DNA of 64,000 bases, taken from the NCBI GenBank assembly GCA_963734845.1, contig CAVTIS010000011.1, forward strand, positions 216,520-280,519, in the 5' to 3' direction. This document shows positions 34,148-41,586 of the stretch, piece after piece (within the stretch, counting starts at the first letter, position 1; every line of letters starts with the position of its first letter). The position numbers and the translations under genes were made by a program. This DNA is from JAKAVN01 sp963734845. GTDB taxonomy: Bacteria; Desulfobacterota; Binatia; Binatales; Binataceae. The notes under the pieces are model-generated. The model searched no databases and had not been told where the DNA came from. It saw nothing but the letters and a program-made list of their open reading frames with translations.

Positions 34148-34249
34148 AGCTGGACAGGATCTCGGCGCGAACTGGTTGCCCGCCAACGCAATATCGGATC
34201 AGGCGAATCCAGTCCTGAGTAGCAACTTCTGGCGAAGGCGTCACGCACG

Positions 34250-35179
34250 ATGAAACAATCGCTTGTGACAGAGCATCACGACGATGCGCGCTCCGAGAGT
34301 CGAGAGGGTGGCGCCTGGACCGCCGATCGTTCCGGCTGGCGACTTAGACTTCCGGACAGACCACCAGTTCTGGAAGATTCCCGCTTATTGGAGTACCGCC
34401 ATCCGGCGGAATATCGCACGCTGGGGCTTGCGCTCATCGCAGTAGGAATCTTGGGAGCGGGAGGTTTCCTCTTTCGAGAGAAGGATGTCTTGATCGCAGC
34501 CGTGGTGGTCTATCTCTCGATGCTTTTCATCGCCATACAGGCGAAGACCTCCTACAGATTACAGGGCGCAGAAGTGACCGCGACCCAGTTCCCCGCGATC
34601 TACCAGATCTTTGAAGAACTTCGACAGCGCTTACATGCGCCGCCGACGCGGGTTTTTGTCATCCGCCAGCAAGTCTGGAGGGCTCATGCCTATGGATTGT
34701 CGGCGCCTTATGTCATCGTTTTGCCGTCTGTTCTGATTGATGCTCTCGAGCTTGAGGAACTGCGTTACGTGCTCGGTCAGGCGCTCGGACACATCTGTTT
34801 CGGACATACCCGAGTAGGACTCTTGATTGGCGGCGAAGAGTCGGCATTGCCTGCGGTTCTGTCGTGGGTTGCTACGGTGCGCGACCTGATTTTTGCGGCC
34901 TACTGGAGAGCAGCAACAACGAGCGACGATCGTGCCGGAATTCTGGCCTGCGGAGATGTTGTCAAGGCCATTCGCACGCAACTCAAGATCTCTGTGGGCG
35001 CTAACCAGCTTGGCGACGTACGAGCAGAGGATCTCTTCGAGCAGGCCTACAAAGTTTCTCGTGGCTTTTCCCGCCTCCAAGCAATGCTGTTCCGCTGGCG
35101 CACTCCGATACCCCCTCTGATCCAGCGCTTGGAAGCAATGGTGGAGTGGGCCGGCCTTCCGCCGAAACCCGGCGCCTGA
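34250..35179 (+). CDS. M48-like membrane protein with a lost HExxH motif
   Basis: 309 aa. Two hydrophobic segments (LGLALIAVGILGAGGFLF, VLIAAVVVYLSMLFIAI) precede a domain that follows the M48 (HtpX/Ste24) metallopeptidase pattern: VFVIRQQVWRAHAYGLSAPYVIVLPSVLIDAL, then LRYVLGQALGHICFGH. In active members this last segment is LxxVLGHELGHIxxxH; here H and E are replaced by Q177 and A178. The third-ligand region (TTSDDRAGIL) also lacks the usual glutamate. It should be catalytically inactive and may act as a binding or regulatory protein. Base composition looks lower in GC than its neighbours. Confidence 0.72.
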   Translation: MKQSLVTEHHDDARSESREGGAWTADRSGWRLRLPDRPPVLEDSRLLEYRHPAEYRTLGLALIAVGILGAGGFLFREKDVLIAAVVVYLSMLFIAIQAKTSYRLQGAEVTATQFPAIYQIFEELRQRLHAPPTRVFVIRQQVWRAHAYGLSAPYVIVLPSVLIDALELEELRYVLGQALGHICFGHTRVGLLIGGEESALPAVLSWVATVRDLIFAAYWRAATTSDDRAGILACGDVVKAIRTQLKISVGANQLGDVRAEDLFEQAYKVSRGFSRLQAMLFRWRTPIPPLIQRLEAMVEWAGLPPKPGA

Positions 35180-35221
35180 TGCGATCGTAATTCGCCTCTC
35201 GCAATCGGCCTGTCCTCTCCT

Positions 35222-35251
35222 TTCTCATTATGGGCGCAACGGGATTATAAT
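35222..35251 (+). promoter_or_regulatory. Possible promoter with perfect -10 box
   Basis: TATAAT at 35246-35251, with TTCTCA (4/6) 18 bp upstream. It lies 52 bp before the SDR start. Confidence 0.4.
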
Positions 35252-35302
35252 CGCGCCGCGCCTGCGATGGCGCTGCGATTCGCCTAACCAAGGAGTCATC
35301 AG

Positions 35303-36049
35303 ATGCGCGGACTAAGCGGCAAGGTCGCATTCGTCACCGGCGCGGGGCGCGGAATCGGCAAAGGAATTGCGCAGCGCCTGCGCGAGGAGGGGTGCAAGGT
35401 CGCGCTCGCCGACCTCGACCAGGCCGGCGCCCAGGCCGCGGCGAAAGAAATCGGTGGCGGCGCGGTTGGCCTTGCGATCGACGTGGCCAAGCTCGCGAGC
35501 GCGCGCGCGGCCGTGGCGGAGGCCGAACGGCAGTTGGGGCCGGTCGACATCCTGGTCAACAACGCGGGATGGGATCGGGTGGAGCCGTTCCTGCAAAACA
35601 GCGAGGAGACCTGGGACAAGGTGCTGGCGATCGATCTGCGTGGGCCAATCAATTGCTGCCGCGCGGTGCTCGATTCAATGATCGCGCGCGGCGGTGGACG
35701 AATCGTCTCGATAAGCTCGGACGCCGGCCGCGTCGGCTCCAGCGGCGAAGCGGTTTACTCGGGCGCCAAAGGCGGCGTGATCGCGTTCAGCAAGACGCTC
35801 GCGCGCGAGATGGCGCGCCACGGGATCAACGTCAACTGCGTATGCCCGGGGCCAACCAACACGCCGATGCTCCAGGAACTCGCGGCGCATAATCCCAAGC
35901 TGCACGAGGCGCTGCGGCGCGCGGTGCCGATGGGCCGCCTCGGCGAGCCGGCGGATATCGCGGCGGCGGTGGCATTTCTGGCCTCCGACGACGCCTCGTA
36001 CATCACCGGGCAGGCGCTTTCGGTGAGCGGCGGATTGACCATGGTCTAG
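35303..36049 (+). CDS. Short-chain dehydrogenase, BadH-like
   Basis: Classical SDR, 248 aa. NAD(P) motif VTGAGRGIGKG, NNAG at the expected spacing, catalytic Ser in SISSDAGRVGSSGEAVY, with Y and K in VYSGAKGG. The segments VGSSGEAVY, CPGPTNTPML and TGQALSVSGGLTM are strongly reminiscent of 2-hydroxycyclohexanecarboxyl-CoA dehydrogenase (BadH). FabG-type 3-hydroxyacyl reductases are the alternative. ATG at 35303 has AAGGAG 7 nt upstream. An enoyl-CoA hydratase follows 60 bp downstream, supporting a beta-oxidation-like sequence on an alicyclic or acyl CoA ester. Confidence 0.88.
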   Translation: MRGLSGKVAFVTGAGRGIGKGIAQRLREEGCKVALADLDQAGAQAAAKEIGGGAVGLAIDVAKLASARAAVAEAERQLGPVDILVNNAGWDRVEPFLQNSEETWDKVLAIDLRGPINCCRAVLDSMIARGGGRIVSISSDAGRVGSSGEAVYSGAKGGVIAFSKTLAREMARHGINVNCVCPGPTNTPMLQELAAHNPKLHEALRRAVPMGRLGEPADIAAAVAFLASDDASYITGQALSVSGGLTMV

Positions 36050-36109
36050 AGCGGCGCGCCGCCTCGCGGTCAGCGCAAACCTTCAAGCGATTTTCAGACA
36101 GGAGGAGCG

Positions 36110-36889
36110 ATGTACCAGACATTGCAATACGAATGTGCGGACGGGATTGCGACCGTGCGCTTCAACCGGCCGAACAAGCTGAATGCAATCAACCCGGAAA
36201 TGATCGACGACTTGCGCAAACTCGCGGCCGATATCCGCGCCGACCCGGGCGCGCGGGTGGTGATCCTTACCGGTAACGGGCGCGCATTCTGCGCTGGCGC
36301 CGATATCGCGGCGCTGGCGAAGATCGGCGGGCCCCCCGACTTCATGAGCTTCATCGAAAGCGTGCAGATGGCTTTCAACGGAATCGACGATCTCGACCGC
36401 CCGACGATCGCTGCGATCAATGGAATTGCGTACGGCGGCGGATGCGAGATTTCGCTGTGCTGCGATTTCCGCATCATCGCCGAAGACACCAGCATCGGCG
36501 TCCCCGAGATAAAGATCGGGCTGTTGCCGGGCGCGGGCGGGACGCAGCGGCTGCCGCGGATGCTGCCAACGGCAATCGCTAAACAGATGATCTATACTGG
36601 CGAGCCGCTCAGCGCGCAGCAGGCGTTCCATCACGGTCTCGTCAATGAAATCGCGCCCGCGGGCCAGGCGTTGGAGGTCGCGACGCAATGGGCGCGCAAG
36701 CTGCTGAAGCTGCCGCCGGTGGGACTCCGATGCGGCAAGCTGCTGGTTGGTATCGCGCAAAACGCCGGCCTTAAGACTGGAATTGAGGCAGAACGGCAGG
36801 GGATGGGGCTTCTGTATGCGACCGAGGATCGCAAGGAGGGCTTGGCCGCGTTTCTTGAACGTCGCGCCGCGAAGTTCACCGGGCGCTAG
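36110..36889 (+). CDS. Enoyl-CoA hydratase/isomerase (crotonase)
   Basis: 259 aa. Oxyanion-hole segments FCAGADIAAL and NGIAYGGGCEISLCCD, and both catalytic glutamates in place: one in GGCEIS, one in VPEIKIGLLPGAGGTQRLPR. This is the full hydratase signature. C-terminal ERRAAKFTGR is typical. Ribosome site GGAGG precedes ATG at 36110. It is paired with the BadH-like dehydrogenase upstream. BadI-type ring hydrolase activity is not indicated, because the active site is that of a plain hydratase. Confidence 0.9.
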   Translation: MYQTLQYECADGIATVRFNRPNKLNAINPEMIDDLRKLAADIRADPGARVVILTGNGRAFCAGADIAALAKIGGPPDFMSFIESVQMAFNGIDDLDRPTIAAINGIAYGGGCEISLCCDFRIIAEDTSIGVPEIKIGLLPGAGGTQRLPRMLPTAIAKQMIYTGEPLSAQQAFHHGLVNEIAPAGQALEVATQWARKLLKLPPVGLRCGKLLVGIAQNAGLKTGIEAERQGMGLLYATEDRKEGLAAFLERRAAKFTGR

Positions 36890-36957
36890 AAATGTCGCCA
36901 ATTCTGGCCGTTTTTCGGCGCTTTGAAAGGCAGGGCCGGGTGACAACATCGAAAGCC

Positions 36958-36986
36958 TTGACACAAAGTCGAGGTGGTCGTATACA
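36958..36986 (+). promoter_or_regulatory. Near-consensus sigma-70 promoter of the diiron gene
   Basis: TTGACA (36958-36963), exactly 17 bp, then TATACA (36981-36986): 6/6 and 4-5/6 to consensus. It is the strongest promoter I can see in the window and points at the gene at 37061. Initiation would fall near 36993, inside the adjacent palindrome. Confidence 0.8.
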
Positions 36987-36987
36987 T

Positions 36988-37005
36988 AGCAAACAAGCGT
37001 TTGCT
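36988..37005. promoter_or_regulatory. Operator-like palindrome over the transcription start
   Basis: AGCAAAC-AAGC-GTTTGCT, perfect 7-bp arms, directly after the -10 box. A repressor bound here would block initiation. The TetR-family gene at 38196 immediately downstream of the controlled gene is the obvious candidate. Confidence 0.7.
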
Positions 37006-37060
37006 TTAGCGAACGGGACGCTGCGGGCTACCCGTATCCATATCTAAGGAGTTGTTGAAA

Positions 37061-38086
37061 ATGGCTCAGATGACGACCGAGACGTGGCACTCGATCCCCA
37101 GCTCCATCGAGACCATCTATCAGCGCGATTACGAGGTCTACGCGCCGGACATGCGGCGGCTCTACGAGAACGCCAAACGCGACCAGTGGAATGTCTCGCG
37201 TGACATCGACTGGAGCGCGCCGGTAGATCCGAATCGCGGCGTGTTTCACGACGGCCTCATCGACGCCTACGGCAGCCCCTACTGGGAAAAGCTCGACCTC
37301 AAGCAGCGCCGCGAGCTCAATATCGAGTTCTCGGCCTGGCGGCTGTCGCAGCTGTTGCACGGCGAGTCGGGCGCGATGATCGCATGCAGCCAGCTGGTAC
37401 AGATGGTGCCGACCACCGACGCGAAGTTCTTCATGACCACCCAGGTGGTCGACGAAGCGCGCCACGCCGAAGTGCTCGCCCGCTACCTCAAGGAAAAACT
37501 CGGCAACAAAGTCTACCCGGCGACTAGCAACCTCAAGTCGCTGTTCGATCAACTGGTCGGGAGCGGCAAGTGGTACATCAAGACCATCGGCTTGCAGCTC
37601 GTGGCCGAGACGCTCGCGGTGTCGCTGTTCCGAATGCTCGCCGAGAGCGCGCAGGATCCGCTGCTCAGCGTCATCTGCCGTAAAATCCTGAGCGACGAGT
37701 CGCGCCACATGGGCTTCTCGGTGTTGAGCCTGCCCGAGCAGATCGAACAACTCAGCGAGACCGAGCGCCACGAGGTCGAAGACTTCACCAAGGAAGCGCT
37801 GCGGCTGGTGATGAGCGGCCAGTTCCCGCGTGAGGCGTACGAAGCTGTGGGCTTCAACAAGGCCGAAGTCGACGGAATCGAGCGCTACCGGCAGGATGTC
37901 GCCAAGGGCACCGAGCAGGCGATGTTCCGCCAGATGTTCCGCCGCGACATGCATCAGCAGGTCGTCGCCAACATGGATAAGGTGGGACTGCTCAACGATC
38001 GCATCAAGTCGCACTTGAGCGATCTCGGCTTCAACCCCAACGCCGATGGCCGCACCTATAATCAGAGTGCGGCGGCAGCCAACTGA
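37061..38086 (+). CDS. Ferritin-like diiron protein (R2/AurF-like)
   Basis: 341 aa, nearly all helical. Two Glu/ExxH pairs are visible: LLHGESGAM with VVDEARHAEV, and QLVAETLAVSL with LSDESRHMGF, the ligand set of a four-helix diiron carboxylate site. It is likely an oxygenase, desaturase or oxidase using O2; the substrate is unknown. ATG at 37061 (MAQMTTETWHS) has AGGAG 9 nt upstream; the TTG at 37052 lies in the spacer. Expression is probably high when derepressed, given the strong promoter. The TetR gene follows 109 bp downstream. Confidence 0.82.
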   Translation: MAQMTTETWHSIPSSIETIYQRDYEVYAPDMRRLYENAKRDQWNVSRDIDWSAPVDPNRGVFHDGLIDAYGSPYWEKLDLKQRRELNIEFSAWRLSQLLHGESGAMIACSQLVQMVPTTDAKFFMTTQVVDEARHAEVLARYLKEKLGNKVYPATSNLKSLFDQLVGSGKWYIKTIGLQLVAETLAVSLFRMLAESAQDPLLSVICRKILSDESRHMGFSVLSLPEQIEQLSETERHEVEDFTKEALRLVMSGQFPREAYEAVGFNKAEVDGIERYRQDVAKGTEQAMFRQMFRRDMHQQVVANMDKVGLLNDRIKSHLSDLGFNPNADGRTYNQSAAAAN

Positions 38087-38127
38087 GCCGGCTGGCAGGC
38101 GCGGCCGCTAAGCCGTCAAACGGCCAA

Positions 38128-38191
38128 GCGCTGGTTGCGAATGGCGACCAGCGCCGAAATGGCGAAACGGGGCGCATCACGGGGCGCATCA
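38128..38191. promoter_or_regulatory. Inverted repeat plus tandem 12-mer upstream of the TetR gene
   Basis: GCGCTGGT (38128-38135) and ACCAGCGC (38147-38154) form an inverted repeat. Then CGGGGCGCATCA is repeated exactly at 38168-38179 and 38180-38191, ending 4 bp before the TetR ATG. The palindrome may be a terminator of the diiron gene or a second operator. It does not resemble the 36988 palindrome. Confidence 0.6.
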
Positions 38192-38195
38192 ATAG

Positions 38196-38807
38196 ATGAG
38201 CGCATCCACTCCCGCTAGCGCAGCAGCCATCCGCGCTCCGCGGCAGGACAACCGCCGCCAGCAACTGCTCGACGTCGCCGCCCGCCTGTTCCGCGAGCGC
38301 GGATTTCACGTCACCTCGATGCGCGACATCGCGCACGAGGTTGGGATGCTCTCGGGCTCCATCTACTATCACTTCCCCTCCAAGGAAGAGTTGCTGCTGG
38401 CGGTTTACGAGGAGGGCCTGCGCCATATCGCGGAGGAGGTCGACGCCGCGGTGGCTCAGCAGGACACGCCCTGGGAGCGGCTGGAGGCCGGATGCACCGC
38501 GCATCTGGAGGCGCTGCTCGAGTTGAGCGACTACACGCAGGTGATGATTCGGGTGCTGCCGCCGGAGGGCGGCAAAGTGGCGGAGCGTCTGCTCGAGCTA
38601 CGCGACCAATATGAAGCGCGCTTTCGCCAACTCATCGACGCGCTTCCGCTACCCGAGGACGCCGACCGCCGCTACCTGCGACTGCTGCTGATGGGCGGAC
38701 TCAACTGGTCGCACGTCTGGTATCATCCGGGCGGCGACCCGCCGGCGCTCATCGCGCATCGCATGATCGATTTACTCCGCCGGCGCCTCGACCGCCCCAC
38801 CGGCTAA
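38196..38807 (+). CDS. TetR-family transcriptional repressor
   Basis: 203 aa. N-terminal helix-turn-helix: LLDVAARLFRERGF, then TSMRDIAHEVGMLSGSIYYHFPSKEELL, a textbook TetR DNA-binding domain of the AcrR/FadR type. The C-terminal ligand domain is all-helical with no recognisable specificity. It is placed right after the diiron gene, whose promoter carries a palindrome over the start site, so local repression relieved by an acyl-CoA or aromatic ligand is the simplest model. The tandem 12-mer occupies its ribosome-site region. Confidence 0.92.
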   Translation: MSASTPASAAAIRAPRQDNRRQQLLDVAARLFRERGFHVTSMRDIAHEVGMLSGSIYYHFPSKEELLLAVYEEGLRHIAEEVDAAVAQQDTPWERLEAGCTAHLEALLELSDYTQVMIRVLPPEGGKVAERLLELRDQYEARFRQLIDALPLPEDADRRYLRLLLMGGLNWSHVWYHPGGDPPALIAHRMIDLLRRRLDRPTG

Positions 38808-38850
38808 TCCCCGCCGGCGAGGCCCTCGGCTCGATTAGTCCGGACCCGGG

Positions 38851-38976
38851 TCACTGTCCGTTGATACCGTACAACTTGCTCTGTTTGTTGGCCGCGAGGG
38901 CTACAAAAAACTCTACCGCTCCCACCACCGCCAGAACCACGAGCTCGAAAATCAGCCAATTTGTCGGACTTGCCAT
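38851..38976 (-). CDS. 41-residue single-span membrane microprotein
   Basis: ATG at 38976 has AGGAAG about 8 nt upstream; stop TGA at 38851. The 41 residues are a short polar N-terminus (MASPTNW), one hydrophobic helix (LIFELVVLAVVGAVEFFVAL) and a polar tail NKQSKLYGINGQ. Two glutamates lie inside the hydrophobic span. It is 82 bp downstream of the cyclase gene on the same strand and convergent with the TetR gene. Family unknown. A subunit-like or regulatory membrane peptide is plausible. Confidence 0.65.
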   Translation of the reverse strand: MASPTNWLIFELVVLAVVGAVEFFVALAANKQSKLYGINGQ

Positions 38977-39058
38977 ATCAGAGTCTTCCTGGATGTTTTC
39001 ATTGGTCGTCGACCATCACGAGACCAGCAAAGTCGACTGAATCATTGCGGTCAAGCGC

Positions 39059-40000
39059 TTATTTGATCGCCTGCGGGTTGATCGGCGATCCGACCGCGCC
39101 GGTTATCGGCAGCGGCGGTGCGACGAACATGAACTCGTAGACTTTGTCAGCGGCGCAATCGTCGGCGATTTTTTCGAGATCGAAAATCTCTCCCACCAGG
39201 AGGCCGATGTTGGGGATCATAACCTGATGCAGCGGCTGAAAGGCGTCGGGCAATTCGTTGGGCCGCACCTCCAGGCCCCAGGTGTCGCTCGCGATACCCG
39301 CGATCTCGGTCCGGTAAAGCCAGTCCGCGGTGCTGAAGGAAAGCCCGGGAGCGTCGCCGGCGGCAAACGTCCCCCATCCGTTTTTCTTGCAGTAGCCAAG
39401 TTGTCCAGTACGCACCAGCACGATGTCGCCGCGTCCGATTTTCACCTCTTCAGCCGCCGCGCATCCGGTCAGATCCTCTTCGGTCACCGCATAGCCCGGC
39501 GCCAGCGCTTCGAGTCTCTTGAAGCGGGCGATGTCGAGGAGGACGCCGCGGCTGACGATTTTCTCGGCCATCTTTTCGATCCCGTTGACCTCGGCCCCGC
39601 GCGCGCTGACTTTGGCGGCGTCCTGTCCGTTCCACATCTTGCCGTAATCGAATATGTGCGCGAGCGCGTCCCATTGCGTGCCGCACTGCAAGAACATCGT
39701 GACCGCATCGTCGGCCGCGCCGATGCCATGCGGAAACGGTTGCACGCCCGCCGCGGCATCGGTGCCGGTCAAAACGAAGGTGTGAACTGGATTGACCCTG
39801 CCCCAGGCGCCGGTCTGCGGCCCCTTGGAATCGTAAGGCAGGGCCAAAGAAATGACGCGGCCGGCGCGCACGAGGCGCGCGGCCTGGATGATTTTTTCCG
39901 GCGTGATGTAATTCAGTGTTCCGAGCTGGTCATCCTTGCCCCATTTTCCCCAGTTGCGGTACTTCTTCGCGGCCTGCTGAATTCGTTCATCGGTCGTCAT
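39059..40000 (-). CDS. Cyclase-family hydrolase (kynurenine formamidase-like fold)
   Basis: 313 aa. Members of this family carry a metal site of the form HGxTHxDxxxH. Here the equivalent region reads FLQCGTQWDALAHIFDYG, so the first His (H of THxD) is replaced by Gln, while D and the later H remain. GRGDIVLVRTGQLGY and the late GLEVRPNE segment match the family. ATG at 40000 is preferred over a frame from 40291 that runs back over the rhodanese gene. Likely hydrolyses an amide or lactone of a small aromatic molecule; the substrate is unknown. It follows the rhodanese gene by 52 bp. Confidence 0.82.
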   Translation of the reverse strand: MTTDERIQQAAKKYRNWGKWGKDDQLGTLNYITPEKIIQAARLVRAGRVISLALPYDSKGPQTGAWGRVNPVHTFVLTGTDAAAGVQPFPHGIGAADDAVTMFLQCGTQWDALAHIFDYGKMWNGQDAAKVSARGAEVNGIEKMAEKIVSRGVLLDIARFKRLEALAPGYAVTEEDLTGCAAAEEVKIGRGDIVLVRTGQLGYCKKNGWGTFAAGDAPGLSFSTADWLYRTEIAGIASDTWGLEVRPNELPDAFQPLHQVMIPNIGLLVGEIFDLEKIADDCAADKVYEFMFVAPPLPITGAVGSPINPQAIK

Positions 40001-40052
40001 TCGCACATTCTCCCGGTTCAGGTGGTTCAGGTAATCGCGTTGGACGCCGAAG

Positions 40053-40466
40053 TTACTCCGGCTTTTTTTCGGGCATCGGCTCGACCGCGCCGCCGCCCTC
40101 CTTCCAGGCGCGAAATCCGCCGCGGATGTGACAGACCGGCTCAAGGCCCATCTGCTGTACCGCCTGCGTAGCCAGCGCCGAACGCAGGCCGCCCGCGCAG
40201 AAGAACACGAAGCGCTTGCCCGAGCCGAAGACTTCTTTGTAGTAGGGGCTTTCCGGATCGACCCAGAATTCGAGCATCCCGCGAGGAGCATGCAGCGCGC
40301 CGGGCACGCGGCCGTCGCGCTGGAGTTCGCGGATGTCGCGGATATCCACCAGCAGAACGCCGGGGTCGTCCCTGAGCTTGATCGCTTCCTGCGGGGTTAT
40401 GGTCTGGATCTCCTTTTCAGCTTCGGCGCACAGTTGCTTGACGGTTTTTTTCAGCTTGAGTGCCAT
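40053..40466 (-). CDS. Single-domain rhodanese-like protein
   Basis: 137 aa. Rhodanese fold with the catalytic loop CAGGLRSA, cysteine at residue 90, after VLLVDIRDIREL and GRVPGALHAP. The loop length (six residues) fits a sulfurtransferase rather than a Cdc25-like phosphatase. The N-terminal 20 residues are lysine-rich and helical, with an extra cysteine at 13. First gene of a minus-strand set with the cyclase and the 41-residue microprotein. The physiological sulfur donor and acceptor are not evident. Confidence 0.88.
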   Translation of the reverse strand: MALKLKKTVKQLCAEAEKEIQTITPQEAIKLRDDPGVLLVDIRDIRELQRDGRVPGALHAPRGMLEFWVDPESPYYKEVFGSGKRFVFFCAGGLRSALATQAVQQMGLEPVCHIRGGFRAWKEGGGAVEPMPEKKPE

Positions 40467-40613
40467 AGCGAATCCTCCGCGCCCTTTCTACTAGCACTAG
40501 CGAGGAGAAAAACGCGAGGCATCCACGCGAGGCGCAACGGACGGCCATCCTCATGGCTCTATTGGGCCGCCAGCTTAAAATGCCGATCGTTGATTGGGCA
40601 TATCGCGGTCCAA

Positions 40614-40657
40614 CTGAACCTTCATCTGCTGAACCTTCATCTGCTGAACGTCATCTG
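40614..40657. repeat. Tandem 15-mer CTGAACCTTCATCTG x3
   Basis: Exact copies at 40614-40628 and 40629-40643 and a 14-bp copy with one deletion at 40644-40657, in the divergent gap between the rhodanese and DUF4410 genes. Confidence 0.85.
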
Positions 40658-40663
40658 ACTCGA

Positions 40664-40688
40664 CGCTGCATTAAGAACGGCAGCGTTC
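40664..40688. promoter_or_regulatory. Overlapping inverted repeats before the DUF4410 gene
   Basis: CGCTGC (40664-40669) pairs with GCAGCG (40680-40685). Alternatively GAACG (40675-40679) pairs with CGTTC (40684-40688). The two pairings exclude each other. Located 25-50 bp before the ATG at 40713. Confidence 0.35.
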
Positions 40689-40712
40689 CATTGCTAGTGG
40701 CTGGAAGATACC

Positions 40713-41447
40713 ATGGCGGTCATGAAATTCTACGCTAAAGCTATAGGACTCCTTTTGGTGGTCGCGATGCTAGCCGGCTGCGCTTCAACCAATGTCACCC
40801 AGCAAACGCCGATGACTGCACCTGGGCTCGCGCGTCCAAATCAGATCTGGGTGTATGACTTCGTAGCCGCGCCCTCCGATATGCCGGCCGGTTCGTCGTT
40901 GGCCGGTCAAGTCGGTGCGCCGAGTACGCCGCCCACGCCCGAGGAGATTGAAACCGGCCGCAAATACGGCGCAATGATCGCCCAGCAGTTGGTCAAAGAC
41001 ATTCAGAATATGGGCATGCCCGCGATTGAAGCCGGTCCGGGATCATCGCCGCAGGTCGGGGACGCCATAATCCGTGGATACATCGTTTCAACCGAGGGTG
41101 GCAGTGCGGGCAGCATGGTCAAGCGCATGGTCATCGGATTTGGCTCCGGAACAGCTGAGATGGATACGGTAGTCGAGGGATATCTTGTGACCCCTCAAGG
41201 TCTGCTAAAGCTTGGTTCCGGAACCCTTACGTCTGCTGGAAACAAAACCCCTGGCTTAATTGTCCCCGCCGCGGTGGCCATAGCCGCCGCGAATCCGGTC
41301 GGTCTTATCGTCGTTGGCGGCGTTAAGATTTATGGCGCGGCGAGCGGTAGATCGGGCTTGGAAGGTCGCGCGAAGGCAACCGCCGACGAGATTGCGACTC
41401 AACTCAGGATCAGATTTCAGGACCGCGGCTGGATTGCTCAGGATTGA
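40713..41447 (+). CDS. DUF4410 lipoprotein
   Basis: 244 aa. Lipobox LAGCAST after a short hydrophobic signal places the protein in the outer or inner membrane leaflet. The DUF4410 core follows: IWVYDFVAAPSDMP, GRKYGAMIAQQLVKDIQNMGMPA, DAIIRGYIVSTEGGSAGSMVKRMVIGFGSG and a final KATADEIATQLRIRFQDRGW. A glycine/alanine-rich hydrophobic patch lies near the C-terminus (PAAVAIAAANPVGLIVVGG). GGAAG lies 7 nt before ATG 40713; ATG at 40722 is possible. Function of the family is unknown. Confidence 0.82.
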   Translation: MAVMKFYAKAIGLLLVVAMLAGCASTNVTQQTPMTAPGLARPNQIWVYDFVAAPSDMPAGSSLAGQVGAPSTPPTPEEIETGRKYGAMIAQQLVKDIQNMGMPAIEAGPGSSPQVGDAIIRGYIVSTEGGSAGSMVKRMVIGFGSGTAEMDTVVEGYLVTPQGLLKLGSGTLTSAGNKTPGLIVPAAVAIAAANPVGLIVVGGVKIYGAASGRSGLEGRAKATADEIATQLRIRFQDRGWIAQD

Positions 41448-41547
41448 GTTGATTTTAAGTCTATCGAGTTAGCTGAGTATTCCCGCGGGCCCAGAACAAA
41501 TATCCGAGTCGGCAGAAAAAGGAATCCTCCACGCGGCGCCGTCAACT

Positions 41548-41586
41548 GGAGCTTCTATGTAGAGCTTGTCTGCAGAGCTTCTATGG
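41548..41586. repeat. Imperfect tandem 13-mer (AGAGCTTCTATG-like) x3
   Basis: Copies at 41548-41560, 41561-41573 and 41574-41586, the last overlapping the stop codon of the minus-strand gene at 41581. The middle copy is the most diverged. Confidence 0.65.
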
